Numbered from the stretch's first letter, positions 47,024 through 56,925 are shown. The stretch: DNA of 64,000 nucleotides from an uncultured Clostridia bacterium (GCA_946411525.1 CAMKEI010000005.1:1-64000); one strand, 5' to 3'. Numbers and translations: made by a program. The notes: a model not told the origin generated them from the sequence alone.

Positions 47024-48262
47024 TCACTCGTCCCGGACCTTGCCGGTTGTGACCAGATCGAGCGTATCGCGGGCAATCATGATCTCCTCATTCGTGGGAA
47101 TCACACATACGGTGACCTTGCTGTCATCCGCGGAGATCACTGCTTCCTTGCGGGTCCTGTTCTTTTCCGGGTCGATCTTCGCGCCCAAGAATTCAAGGCC
47201 TTCAATCACCTTCGCGCGCAGATCGGCGTTGTTCTCACCGATGCCAGCAGTAAAGACGATGATATCCACACCGCCAAGGGCCGCCGCGTAGGAACCGATA
47301 TACTTCTTGATGCCGTAAATCAGCATCTCCTGCGCCAGTCTGGCGTTCGGATCCCCATTTGCTGCCAGTTCGTCAATATCCCGGCAGTCACTGCTCTTGC
47401 CGCTGATGCCCAGCAGTCCGCTCTTCTTGTTCATCATAGTCAGCACCTCGTCCACGCTGACCGGATGGCCCACAGGCGTTCCGTCATCATTCAGGGGATT
47501 GTTGGCGATAAACTGCACCACGGCGGGATCGCAGCTGCCACAGCGGGTGCCCATCAGCAGGCCCTCCAGAGGCGTCAGGCCCATGGAAGTATCCTGGCAC
47601 TTGCCGTCCATGACCGCGCTCAGGCTGGAGCCGTTGCCCAGATGGCAGATGATGATTTTCTTTCCTTTGGGGCTGATCCCCAGGAACTCGCATACCCGGC
47701 GGCTGACATACCGGTGGCTGGTGCCATGGAAGCCGTAGCGGCGGACGTGCAGCTTTTCCTCGTACATCTTCGGTACGCCGTACATATATGCCTTCGGGGG
47801 CATGGTCTGATGGAAGGCAGTATCGAACACCGCAACCTGAGGTGTTCCCTTCATGACTTTTTCACAGGCTTCAATACCCATCAGGTTTGCAGGATTGTGA
47901 AGCGGCCCCAGCGGGAAACAATCGCGGATCGCCTGCTTGGCCGCGTCGTTGACAATGACGGAAGCCGTGAACGCGCTGCCGCCGTGCAGCACCCGGTGCC
48001 CCACAGCGCCGATCTCGTCAGTGCTTTTGATTACGCCGAACTCCGGATCCTGGAGGATCTTGAGCATCAGCTGGGCGGCAGCTTCATGATCCGGAATCTC
48101 CTGGGAGATCTCCGTCTTTTTGTCGCCTGCGCTGTGCTTGAGCCTGCTGCCCTCAATGCCGATCCGCTCGACCAGACCCTTGGCCAGCTCCTTCTCACCG
48201 TCCATGTCGATCAGCTGGTACTTCAGGGAGGATGAACCTGCATTCACAACCAGAATCTTCAT
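47024..48262 (-). CDS. ackA: Acetate kinase
   Basis: MKILVVNAGSSSLKYQLIDM...GHRVLHGG...FDTAFHQTMP...RRYGFHGTSHRYVS...CHLGNGSSLSAV; start reassigned from 48361 to ATG 48262. Confidence 0.97.
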   Translation of the reverse strand: MKILVVNAGSSSLKYQLIDMDGEKELAKGLVERIGIEGSRLKHSAGDKKTEISQEIPDHEAAAQLMLKILQDPEFGVIKSTDEIGAVGHRVLHGGSAFTASVIVNDAAKQAIRDCFPLGPLHNPANLMGIEACEKVMKGTPQVAVFDTAFHQTMPPKAYMYGVPKMYEEKLHVRRYGFHGTSHRYVSRRVCEFLGISPKGKKIIICHLGNGSSLSAVMDGKCQDTSMGLTPLEGLLMGTRCGSCDPAVVQFIANNPLNDDGTPVGHPVSVDEVLTMMNKKSGLLGISGKSSDCRDIDELAANGDPNARLAQEMLIYGIKKYIGSYAAALGGVDIIVFTAGIGENNADLRAKVIEGLEFLGAKIDPEKNRTRKEAVISADDSKVTVCVIPTNEEIMIARDTLDLVTTGKVRDE

Positions 48263-48429
48263 ATTGATCTTGCTCCTTTTTTTATTTGAGAACCAAATAA
48301 TATTATACTCCCGTTTCGCTTGAAAAGGAAGACCTAAAATGCTAAACTCAACAGGAATCATAGGCTCCCGGGCCCGCCATCCGGCCGCATGGACACCCGG
48401 TCCGGGACCGGCTGAAGGAGGTGTCCGCC

Positions 48430-49623
48430 GTGAAGATCCTCGGTATCATCGCTGAATACGATCCTTTTCATAACGGACACCTGTATCATCTTACAGAAGC
48501 AAAAAAACAGACCTGCCCGGATCTGACTTACGTCGTGCTGTCCCCCTGTGTCAAGCAGCGGGGCGGACTGTCGCTCCTTTCGCCTGCTGACCGGGCGCGC
48601 TGTGCGCTGGCCGCAGGCGCGGATGCGGTCTTCTGTCTGCCGGTGTGCTGGACACTCCGTGACGCTGAGCATTACGCCCTCGGAGCCGTTGCACTGCTGT
48701 CCCGGCTCGGCGTTACCCATCTCGCTTTCGGAGCCGAAACAGCGGATCTCACCCTGCTCAGCCGTGCGGCGCTTCTCCTGGAAGAACCGCCTGCAGCCTT
48801 TGATGCCATCCTGAAGGAACACCTTGGCAGCGGCAAAGGCTGGCCTGCCGCGGTATCCTCCGCGCTCTCCGCCGTCCTTCCGGAGGCGGCAGGACTGCTG
48901 GACGCGCCCAACAATATCCTTGCCGTCTGTTACCTCCGGGCTTGCCGTCGTCTGGGCGCGCCCCTTCATCCTATGGTGATTCACCGCTCAGGCAGCTATC
49001 ACGACGCCGCCGTCAATCCGGCTTCCCCTTCCGCCTCGGCGCTGCGGGAAGCGCTTCTTTCAGGCAATTATGCCGCAGCGGACACAGCTGTTCCGGATTG
49101 TACTGCCTCAATACTGCGCCGCCGGTTTCTGGAGGGCCGTATCCCGGATGAACGGATTCTCGACAGCCTCCTTCTCTCCGAACTCCGGGCCATGAGCGAA
49201 GAAGACTGCCGTCTCCTCCCCGATCTTTCCGAAGGAATGGAAAACGCCCTGCGTACCGCTGCTGCCGCCGCGCGTACCCGCCGCGAACTGATATCCGCCC
49301 TCACCGGGAAGCGTTACCCGGCGGCGCGGATCAGCCGCCTGTGCGCCTGTGCGCTGCTTGGCCTGACGGAAAGCCTTCTGAAAAGCGCTCCCCTTCCGGA
49401 AAGCGCGTTGCTGCTGGGACTCCGGTCAAATCCTGAAATGACCGCCCTGTGGAAGGATTCATCCTTCCCTGTTATTTCTTCCTTCACGGAATGGAAAACG
49501 GCGGCGCATCCTGCTGATCTGGCCGCCTGGCGCCTGTGGGCGCAGTGCTGCCGCCTGCCTGATACGCTGCCGTTCAGCGAAAAAATATCCAATATTCGGG
49601 AACCCGCCGGCCCGGTACGGTAA
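48430..49623 (+). CDS. tRNA(Met) cytidine acetate ligase TmcAL-like nucleotidyltransferase
   Basis: VKILGIIAEYDPFHNGHLYHLTEAKKQTCPDLTYVVLSPCVKQRG...; GTG start preceded by AAGGAGGTG; divergent from ackA. Confidence 0.9.
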   Translation: MKILGIIAEYDPFHNGHLYHLTEAKKQTCPDLTYVVLSPCVKQRGGLSLLSPADRARCALAAGADAVFCLPVCWTLRDAEHYALGAVALLSRLGVTHLAFGAETADLTLLSRAALLLEEPPAAFDAILKEHLGSGKGWPAAVSSALSAVLPEAAGLLDAPNNILAVCYLRACRRLGAPLHPMVIHRSGSYHDAAVNPASPSASALREALLSGNYAAADTAVPDCTASILRRRFLEGRIPDERILDSLLLSELRAMSEEDCRLLPDLSEGMENALRTAAAAARTRRELISALTGKRYPAARISRLCACALLGLTESLLKSAPLPESALLLGLRSNPEMTALWKDSSFPVISSFTEWKTAAHPADLAAWRLWAQCCRLPDTLPFSEKISNIREPAGPVR

Positions 49624-51393
49624 TCAGATCCGCATCGTCAGCACGTTCATTCCGAGCAGATTCTGATAGCTGATCCGGCTGGCCATTTTCAGAACCAGGT
49701 GAATCCCGACGTTTCTGCCCAGGTCGTCCATCTCCATGGTCGCGGCGTATTCGGTGGGGTTGAAAGCCCTGCAGTTGTCCCGGATCCGGAGGATGATCTC
49801 ATTTCCGCTGTGGACCACGCGGATATCTACGGAATGTTTCTTCTGGTCTTTTGTAAAGCCGTGGGCAATCACGTTTCCCGCCATCTCTTCAAGGCAGAGG
49901 CCTGCCAGGTACGTCCTGCGGCTGTCGATGCCCCGCTTTCCGCAGAAGTCCATGACCTGCCGGGATACGCTGACGACTTCTTCCATGTTTCTGACGGTAA
50001 TGTCGATACGCTTCTCCTCTGTGGCCCCGAAGTCCTCCGGAATCGCCATCAGGTCCTCCAGCGTCCGCGGGCAGCGCTTCAGCGAAAGCCAGGCGCCGGT
50101 CACAATCACAGCCGCGCACAGCACTCCGTTCAGCACGTTGGAAACATACAGGCCGTTCATCTTCATCAGCGGAATCAGCAGAAAACTGAACAGCACCACG
50201 CCGACCATGCCGTCGATCACCGGCAGGATGATTGACATGGCTTTCTTTTCAATTGTCTGCGTATAGCCGGCAAAATGCAGGCTGAGCATGGCCGGAGGCA
50301 TGCACAGTGGCAGGATCCGGAATCCCATGACTGTCATCATATACACCGGATCGGTCTGATCCCGGTAAAACAGCTGCGTCAGCGGCTCCGCCAGGAGGAT
50401 CAGGAGCGCTACAATCACGCACATCACCATCATGCCCTTCGTCATCGCGATTTTCAGCGTGTCAATCAGGGATCTGCGGTCTTCCTCCCCGATGCTGATA
50501 CTGAAGAGCATCCGCGAAACGGCGACCATTCCGAAGGGAACCGCCCAGATCACAGCCAGCAGCGAGTTTGACGCGGCGAAAGCGGAAAGGCCGACGCTGC
50601 CGACATATTTCAGCACCAGCCCGTTCACGATCAGGCAGCGGAACATTTCCACGAAGCGGGAAAGCGCGCCGGGATATCCAAGGCGGACAATCTGCGGAGC
50701 GTCTTTCCACCGGCATTTCCGAAACGAAAACTTCCACTCGGATCTTCCCGTCAGATACCATACCGACAGAACCGCCAGAAAAGTCCACGAAGCGATGGAT
50801 GTGCTGAGTCCGAGTCCGAAAGTACCCATGGAAAAGGTCACCACAAACAGATGATCCAGAACGGCGTTCACAGCAAAACAGGCGATACTGGCAATCATCG
50901 TGCGCCTTGTCTGGTTTTCCAGCGAAAGAAACGCAAACAGCTGCTGGCCGATCACCAGCGCTGGGATTCCGATCGCCTGTCCGAGGATATACTGATTCAG
51001 CATCTTCAGATCAGGCTCCTGGGAAACCAGGATACAGGTCGCGTTTGTCAGAACGCCGGTGACCAGAATGACGGACGTCAGCAGCGACAGCCCGGCGGAA
51101 ATCAGCAGGTTGACGGTAAACAGACCGTGGATCTGCTCACGGTTCCTGGCCAGGTACCGGCCGTAGAGGATCTGGGAGCCGCTGACAAACATGATGCTCG
51201 CCGCATACAGAAAGTGATTGAGCGGACCGAACAGTCCGATGGCGCTCATCGCGGTCTTTCCAATTACATTGCTGGCATACAGGCTGTCCACAATCCCGTT
51301 GACGGCGTTGATCACAATCAGCAGCACCTGGAAAGGAAGCAGCCTGAAAAACAGTCCGGTCAGCAGTTTATAGTCGGATGATCCCTGTTTCAT
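49624..51393 (-). CDS. MATE family efflux transporter with C-terminal RsbW-like HATPase domain
   Basis: 589 aa; N-terminal ~450 aa multi-TM MATE-like; C-terminal domain with N-box LCLEEMAGNVIAHGF, RDNCRAFNP and DDLGRNVGIHLVLKMASRISYQNLLGMNVLTMRI. Confidence 0.85.
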   Translation of the reverse strand: MKQGSSDYKLLTGLFFRLLPFQVLLIVINAVNGIVDSLYASNVIGKTAMSAIGLFGPLNHFLYAASIMFVSGSQILYGRYLARNREQIHGLFTVNLLISAGLSLLTSVILVTGVLTNATCILVSQEPDLKMLNQYILGQAIGIPALVIGQQLFAFLSLENQTRRTMIASIACFAVNAVLDHLFVVTFSMGTFGLGLSTSIASWTFLAVLSVWYLTGRSEWKFSFRKCRWKDAPQIVRLGYPGALSRFVEMFRCLIVNGLVLKYVGSVGLSAFAASNSLLAVIWAVPFGMVAVSRMLFSISIGEEDRRSLIDTLKIAMTKGMMVMCVIVALLILLAEPLTQLFYRDQTDPVYMMTVMGFRILPLCMPPAMLSLHFAGYTQTIEKKAMSIILPVIDGMVGVVLFSFLLIPLMKMNGLYVSNVLNGVLCAAVIVTGAWLSLKRCPRTLEDLMAIPEDFGATEEKRIDITVRNMEEVVSVSRQVMDFCGKRGIDSRRTYLAGLCLEEMAGNVIAHGFTKDQKKHSVDIRVVHSGNEIILRIRDNCRAFNPTEYAATMEMDDLGRNVGIHLVLKMASRISYQNLLGMNVLTMRI

Positions 51394-51409
51394 CGGTTCA
51401 CGCTCCCGT

Positions 51410-52786
51410 TCAGTTGTTTCCCAGGATTATTCTCGCCACATGCACGCCGCTTGCACTCGCGTGAGACAGGCTGTGTGTCACGCCGCTGCCGTCTCCGATA
51501 ATAAACAGGCCGGGATATGCGGTTTCGAGGTTTTCATCCAGTTCCGCCTCCATATTGTAGAACTTGACCTCCACACCGTAGAGAAGCGTATCGTCGTTCG
51601 CCGTCCCTGGCGCGATCTTGTCCAGCGCATAGATCATCTCGATGATCCCGTCGAGGATCCGCTTGGGGATTACCAGGCTCAGGTCCCCCGGAGTCGCGGC
51701 CAGCGTCGGTGTGACAAACGAGTCCGCAATCCGTGAGGGAGTGCTCCTGCGACCCCGGACCAGATCGCCGAAGCGCTGCACGATCACGCCTCCCCCGAGC
51801 ATGTTGCTCAGCCGGGCGATGGATTCGCCGTATCCGTTCGAGTCCTTGAAAGGCTCCGAGAAATGCTTGCTCACCAGCAGGGCGAAATTCGTGTTCTCCG
51901 TGTGCTTTGAGGGATCCTCATAGCTGTGGCCGTTCACCGTTACGATGCCGTTCGTGTTTTCACTGACCACCGCCCCGTACGGATTCATGCAGAAGGTCCG
52001 GACAAGATCCTCAAATTTCTCTGTCCTGTAGACGATCTTGCTCTCATAAAGCTCGTCCGTAAGATGGCTGAATACCTGCGCGGGCAGTTCCACACGCACG
52101 CCGATGTCGACGCGGTTGCTTTTTGTGGGAATACCCATTTCCCGGCAGATCCCTTCCATCCACTTGCTGCCGCTTCTTCCGACGGAAATCACGCATTTCG
52201 GCGCGGTAAAGCTTCTGCCGTCCTCCAAGGACACTCGGTATGTCTCTCCCTCGCGGGAAACAGATGTTACGGCGGTCTCGAAGTAGAAATCGACTTTTTC
52301 CTTCAGCTCTTTGTAAAGATTCTCCAGCACGACATAGTTGATGTCGGTTCCCAGATGGCGCACCTGTGCGTCCAGCAGATGCAGTCCGTTCTGCAGGCAG
52401 ATCTTCCGGATAGACGTATCGGCGGTGGAATACAGTTTCGTCCCTTCGCCGCCGTATTTGAGGTTGATCGCGTCCACGTACCGCATCAGCTCGAGCGCGC
52501 GGGCTTTGCCGACGTGTTCATGCAGACTGCCGCCGAAGTCGTTGGTAATGTTGTATTTCCCGTCGGAAAAAGCGCCTGCACCTCCGAAACCGCTCATGAT
52601 AGAGCAGGTTTTGCAGCGGACGCAGGATTTAATCTTTTTCCCGTCGATGGGGCATTTTCTTTTATCCAGGGTCCGGCCCAGTTCAAACACGGCAGTTCTC
52701 AGCGGTTTTCCCGCCTTCTCCGTCAGTTCATAGGCGGTAAAGATCCCTCCGGGACCCGCACCGATAATCAGCACGTCATATTCCAT
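51410..52786 (-). CDS. NAD(P)/FAD-dependent oxidoreductase (COG2509-like)
   Basis: 458 aa; MEYDVLIIGAGPGGIFTAYELTEKAGK, FSDGKYNITNDFGG, GLFIIGDGSGVTHSLSHASASGVHVARII. Confidence 0.9.
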   Translation of the reverse strand: MEYDVLIIGAGPGGIFTAYELTEKAGKPLRTAVFELGRTLDKRKCPIDGKKIKSCVRCKTCSIMSGFGGAGAFSDGKYNITNDFGGSLHEHVGKARALELMRYVDAINLKYGGEGTKLYSTADTSIRKICLQNGLHLLDAQVRHLGTDINYVVLENLYKELKEKVDFYFETAVTSVSREGETYRVSLEDGRSFTAPKCVISVGRSGSKWMEGICREMGIPTKSNRVDIGVRVELPAQVFSHLTDELYESKIVYRTEKFEDLVRTFCMNPYGAVVSENTNGIVTVNGHSYEDPSKHTENTNFALLVSKHFSEPFKDSNGYGESIARLSNMLGGGVIVQRFGDLVRGRRSTPSRIADSFVTPTLAATPGDLSLVIPKRILDGIIEMIYALDKIAPGTANDDTLLYGVEVKFYNMEAELDENLETAYPGLFIIGDGSGVTHSLSHASASGVHVARIILGNN

Positions 52787-52995
52787 GAATCATTCAGTTC
52801 TTTCTGTTAATCGTCCGGTTTTCTCCGGCTCTTGATTATAACATCTGCCTCGGTAAAAAGAAAATATTTTTTGCTTTTCTTTTCAGAATTGTTTCATCTT
52901 CTTGTCGAATTTGCGAATTTCCTCTTCCTTCTTTTTTCTATCTATAGTATAATGATAGTTGTATCTTCAGTAATCTTCGAAGGAGTGTTGCATTC

Positions 52996-54177
52996 ATGCG
53001 AAAACTCTTTGTCCTGATCCTCGCGCTTTTGCTGCTGCCCCTTTCACCTGTTTTCGCAGAAGAGGCTGCTCAGTCGGAACCGTCGGTCACGCTTTCGCCC
53101 GAGGAATGGGCCAAACAGGTCATGAATGAAAACTCGCCGCTGTCGATTGACGTCATTCCCTATGACGAGCTGCCGCCGGTTGTCGAGGGACAGCATCATT
53201 ATCTGCTGCTCTGTATCGACCAGTGGGCCAGGGACGCCCGCCCGGACGGCATAAAGGTTCCTACCTATGCAAACGGCAGCCGGAAGGATATGTACGGCAA
53301 TACGGACGGTATCGTGCTGGTCACTCTGGATACCAGGGCCCACCGGATTATGCTTACATCGATTATCCGGGACGCGTTGATCAAAAAAACGAATCTGGAA
53401 GAATCCGACGGGGACAAATACGGACGGATCAACCGGGTCTACAACGACTACGGTCCTGAGACGCTCTGTCAGATTATCAGCCAGCATCTGGGCGTCCGGG
53501 TTGAGAAATATATCCTGTTCACCTTTAAGCAGATCGCCAACATCGTCGACTATATGGGCGGCGTACAGATTGAGCTGACAGACGCCGAGATCAGCGCGCT
53601 GAGATACACGGTCCTTCAGGGAACCGTTACCGACCCGAATGGTCATGATATTCAGTCCGGCGGACACCATCCGGCCGGCCTCTACACCTTTAAAACAACA
53701 GCCTGGGCCGAGGAAAAGAACAAAACCACTGAGAAGAATCAGAAAAATGACCCGTCCAAGGTTGTCAAGCGGACCGGGGGATGCTCCGCAGTACTCTATA
53801 TGCGTATCCGCAAATTCGGCGGCGGCGGTGATTTTATGCGGACTGCCCGCGCGCGCAAAGTCCTGAGCCTTCTGGCGGACAAGTGCCGGTCCATGACCTG
53901 GGAGGATGCGCAGGCTCTGGCTAACAACATCCTTGAGAATAACAATAAAACCAATATGAATGTTGCGGATATGCTCCAGGCGGCTGAATATGCTTTCTCC
54001 CTGCGGGAATGCACGATCGAGGAACTGCGGATCCCGATTGATGGCGCGGTCCGTTCCCATCATTATGCCGGCATGGCCACGCAGGAAATCAACTGGCCTT
54101 ATTGCCGCGAAGCAATGGAGGACTATCTGCAGAACAGTTTCCTTGTGGCTGATGATGAAGACGACGATGACTTCTGA
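52996..54177 (+). CDS. LytR-CpsA-Psr (LCP) family protein
   Basis: 393 aa; signal peptide; YLLLCIDQWARD...GNTDGIVLVTLDTRAHRIMLTSIIRDALI...RINRVYNDYGPETLCQIISQHLGVRVEKYILFTFKQIANIVDYMGGVQIEL...FMRTARARKVLSLL; acidic C-terminus ADDEDDDDF. Confidence 0.88.
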   Translation: MRKLFVLILALLLLPLSPVFAEEAAQSEPSVTLSPEEWAKQVMNENSPLSIDVIPYDELPPVVEGQHHYLLLCIDQWARDARPDGIKVPTYANGSRKDMYGNTDGIVLVTLDTRAHRIMLTSIIRDALIKKTNLEESDGDKYGRINRVYNDYGPETLCQIISQHLGVRVEKYILFTFKQIANIVDYMGGVQIELTDAEISALRYTVLQGTVTDPNGHDIQSGGHHPAGLYTFKTTAWAEEKNKTTEKNQKNDPSKVVKRTGGCSAVLYMRIRKFGGGGDFMRTARARKVLSLLADKCRSMTWEDAQALANNILENNNKTNMNVADMLQAAEYAFSLRECTIEELRIPIDGAVRSHHYAGMATQEINWPYCREAMEDYLQNSFLVADDEDDDDF

Positions 54178-54193
54178 TGGATAGGAGCATGCG

Positions 54194-56002
54194 ATGAAAT
54201 GTCCGGAATGCGGTCAGTGGAACCGCGCGTCCATGCCTCATTGCACAAAATGCGGTGCGCCGCTGAATATTGATGAAGCTTCCCGGCTCCAGTGGAAGGA
54301 TACGCTGAAGGACAGCGGACCTTCCACCGCTTATCTGCGCGCGGATGAATTCGGCCAGATGGATAATACCCCGGACGCCCGTGACGAGCTGGCCGGAGAA
54401 ATGCAGGACCTGAAAAAGCGCAAACGTGAAGGCGAAGCGCGTCAGAGCAGCATGAGCGGAAAGGCGCGGAGCCGTTCCGCTTCCGAAGTGGTCGTAACGG
54501 AGGAACCCGCAGCTGCTGCCCGTTCCCGCAGAGCCAGGCACGATGACGTTCCCGCTACGGCAGTTCGTGTACAGCCCGCCCCCCGAAGCGACCGGGCCCG
54601 CCGGGAAGAATCCGAGATCTGGCACCGCGTCCGTTTCATGAATGAAAACGGCGCTTTCGCAGAGAGCAGGACTTACGATCCGGCGCCTTCCGGCACCTAT
54701 ACACAGGGAACCGGATCCTGGCATCTTGCCGGCCCGCTGGGCAGGCAGATTGTTCCCCCGCCCGAGCATAAACACCGTTTTCTGAAGTTTCTGCTCGCCC
54801 TGATCCTGATAGCGGCGGTCGGTGCCGGCGGATATTTCGCGTATAATTATTTTTCACGCGGCAGCCAGCCCGCCGTCAATCAGAACGCCATCGTAACGGC
54901 CACCCTGATGGACGACCTGCCTGCCCACACGATCCTGATCCCCGGCGAGGATGGAACGACCATATATATCCGGGAACTGCACGCCAGCTATGTGGTTGTG
55001 GACGGATTCGCGTCGATCGAAGTGGCGGACCATACATGGTACGACAATCTGGAAGGTTCTCTGGAAGAGACCATGGAAGTGACCCTGTCGCCTTTCCTGA
55101 AAACTGCTTCGGGCAAACAGACGCCGTTGGATCTGGTGACTTACCAGATTACGATTCCGCTCAGCCCGATCACGCTGGAATCTCCCGAAGCGCTCCGCAC
55201 GACGGTTTCAACCACTATGTCGGCCATCCGGATCGTTGTGCGGCCCGGTTCCCGGGTCCTGGTCAATGATGAGGACTGCAGCGACACGATCAACTCCGAA
55301 ACAGGTGAGATGACGAAGAACGTTACTGTTCAGCCCATCGGAGACAATCCGTATAAGATCGTGGTCCGGTCCCAGTACTGCCGCGAGAACACCATCACCG
55401 TTGTCCTCTACCGCGAGCCTCAGGAGATTCCGCTGGATCTGGCTGTCGGTACCTTCGGCAGTACGGACCAGGATTATATGAAAGTAACAGCCACCACGCT
55501 GCCGGGTGCCTATGTGGAAGTCCTTACGCCGCATTCTGACCTGAACATCACCGATCTGGATTCCACTGGAAAATTCTCTTTCAACGCAATCTTCGGCGAC
55601 AACATTGGCTACAACACCATTACCATCAGGGCTTCCTACGGAGATAAAAAGCCTTCTGTCGTCAACTATGAGGTTTATTACCTGCCGCCGCCGGATAAAT
55701 ATACCACGAAAGCCTGGCGGCTGAACGCAGACGGATACAGCGAGCTGCTGAGCAATCTGCAGGTGCGGATCGCGAAGCACCAGATCTATGAGGTCAAGGG
55801 CGTTGTGCAGTACTCCGTTTCCGACAAGCCGCAGCGTGTGGTGATCAACACCAGCGAAGACGGAAAAACTCAGCCGGTCCTGGTCGAAAACTTCACCAAA
55901 ATCCACTGGGAAGTGGGCAAGTATTACCGGATTTTCGCCGATGCCGCCTCCTCCTATAACAGCATGCCATGGCTGAACGCGCGGTATACTTACCTCAAAT
56001 AA
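54194..56002 (+). CDS. Zinc-ribbon, single-TM protein with large extracytoplasmic beta-rich region
   Basis: 602 aa; MKCPECGQWNRASMPHCTKCGAPL; Arg/Ser-rich linker; TM FLKFLLALILIAAVGAGGYFAYNYF; beta-rich Ig-like C-terminal region. Confidence 0.82.
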   Translation: MKCPECGQWNRASMPHCTKCGAPLNIDEASRLQWKDTLKDSGPSTAYLRADEFGQMDNTPDARDELAGEMQDLKKRKREGEARQSSMSGKARSRSASEVVVTEEPAAAARSRRARHDDVPATAVRVQPAPRSDRARREESEIWHRVRFMNENGAFAESRTYDPAPSGTYTQGTGSWHLAGPLGRQIVPPPEHKHRFLKFLLALILIAAVGAGGYFAYNYFSRGSQPAVNQNAIVTATLMDDLPAHTILIPGEDGTTIYIRELHASYVVVDGFASIEVADHTWYDNLEGSLEETMEVTLSPFLKTASGKQTPLDLVTYQITIPLSPITLESPEALRTTVSTTMSAIRIVVRPGSRVLVNDEDCSDTINSETGEMTKNVTVQPIGDNPYKIVVRSQYCRENTITVVLYREPQEIPLDLAVGTFGSTDQDYMKVTATTLPGAYVEVLTPHSDLNITDLDSTGKFSFNAIFGDNIGYNTITIRASYGDKKPSVVNYEVYYLPPPDKYTTKAWRLNADGYSELLSNLQVRIAKHQIYEVKGVVQYSVSDKPQRVVINTSEDGKTQPVLVENFTKIHWEVGKYYRIFADAASSYNSMPWLNARYTYLK

Positions 56003-56083
56003 AGCTGAGCCTCGGCCGCCTTTTGTTTTCCCGAAGCGGCGCTGTACTGTCACCGGATATATTATTGTTAGGAGTACCATCCC

Positions 56084-56833
56084 ATGAAAAGAATCTTTCT
56101 CATCCTGTTGGTAATGGCCCTGTTTACGGTTTCCGCGCTGGCGGATCCGCTGGAGCTCCTGGAGGATTATGCCCAGGAAATTTCTGAGCTGTATGATGAA
56201 AGCGACCCCGGCGTTGGGGCTTTTACGTACAGCTACCGCTATCCTCATGTGGATGAGGAAGCAGAAGGCGCCGCTAATATCAATGAGTTTTATTCCTATC
56301 TGATGTACGAACAGGAATTCTATATTGAGATGGCTCAGGGTTCCTTTGAGGGAGAAGACGACTCGACGGTGATCACGTATACCGTCACCTGCAATAACGA
56401 CGAGTTTTTTTCCGTCCTGCTCCGGACTGAAAAGCGCAATCCCGATTTATCCCGTGTCTCATGGACGGGCAATGTTTTTTCGCGAAAGCACGGGGCGGAC
56501 GGGAAATCCTATTCGCTTCCGAAGCTGCTCGGTATCCTCGACCCTGATGAAACCGAGGAATGGAAGCAGGATTACCAGACTGAAAAGGCGGATAATCTGA
56601 TCCGTGAGATGGTCTGGGACATGATTGAGGAAAACGAGGCGGGCCTCGACTACGGCAGCTTGACGGAAGAGGATCTGTCACATGTTTTTTTTCCCGAAGA
56701 AAGCTTTTATCTGGATGAAAACGGCGACCCGGTTTTCTATATCCAGCCCGGAGACGTTCTGGAGGTAGTGCCGGAAGGAACGGATCTGTTCATCTTCCCG
56801 ATCCCGCTGGAGGACATACTGGACGAATTGTGA
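56084..56833 (+). CDS. Secreted protein, possibly DUF3298/RsiV-like
   Basis: 249 aa; signal peptide MKRIFLILLVMALFTVSALAD; C-terminal LSHVFFPEESFYLDENGDPVFYIQPGDVLEVVPEGTDLFIFPIPLEDI resembles a DUF3298-type end. Confidence 0.65.
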   Translation: MKRIFLILLVMALFTVSALADPLELLEDYAQEISELYDESDPGVGAFTYSYRYPHVDEEAEGAANINEFYSYLMYEQEFYIEMAQGSFEGEDDSTVITYTVTCNNDEFFSVLLRTEKRNPDLSRVSWTGNVFSRKHGADGKSYSLPKLLGILDPDETEEWKQDYQTEKADNLIREMVWDMIEENEAGLDYGSLTEEDLSHVFFPEESFYLDENGDPVFYIQPGDVLEVVPEGTDLFIFPIPLEDILDEL

Positions 56834-56925
56834 CAAACGGGAAGAATACAGAAAAAATCCGTGCATTTCCGCCTGAACGGACGTATAATAATTCCAATCA
56901 TTTAATCGGGAAAGAGGGAACCGTC

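Noticed and set aside
52925-52953. Sigma-A promoter ahead of the LCP gene
   Set aside because: A good TATAAT (52948-52953) is present but no acceptable -35 at 16-18 bp; left uncalled.
56861-56889. Sigma-A promoter ahead of ilvE
   Set aside because: TATAAT at 56884-56889 but the -35 (GTGCAT) is poor; not supported strongly enough to list.
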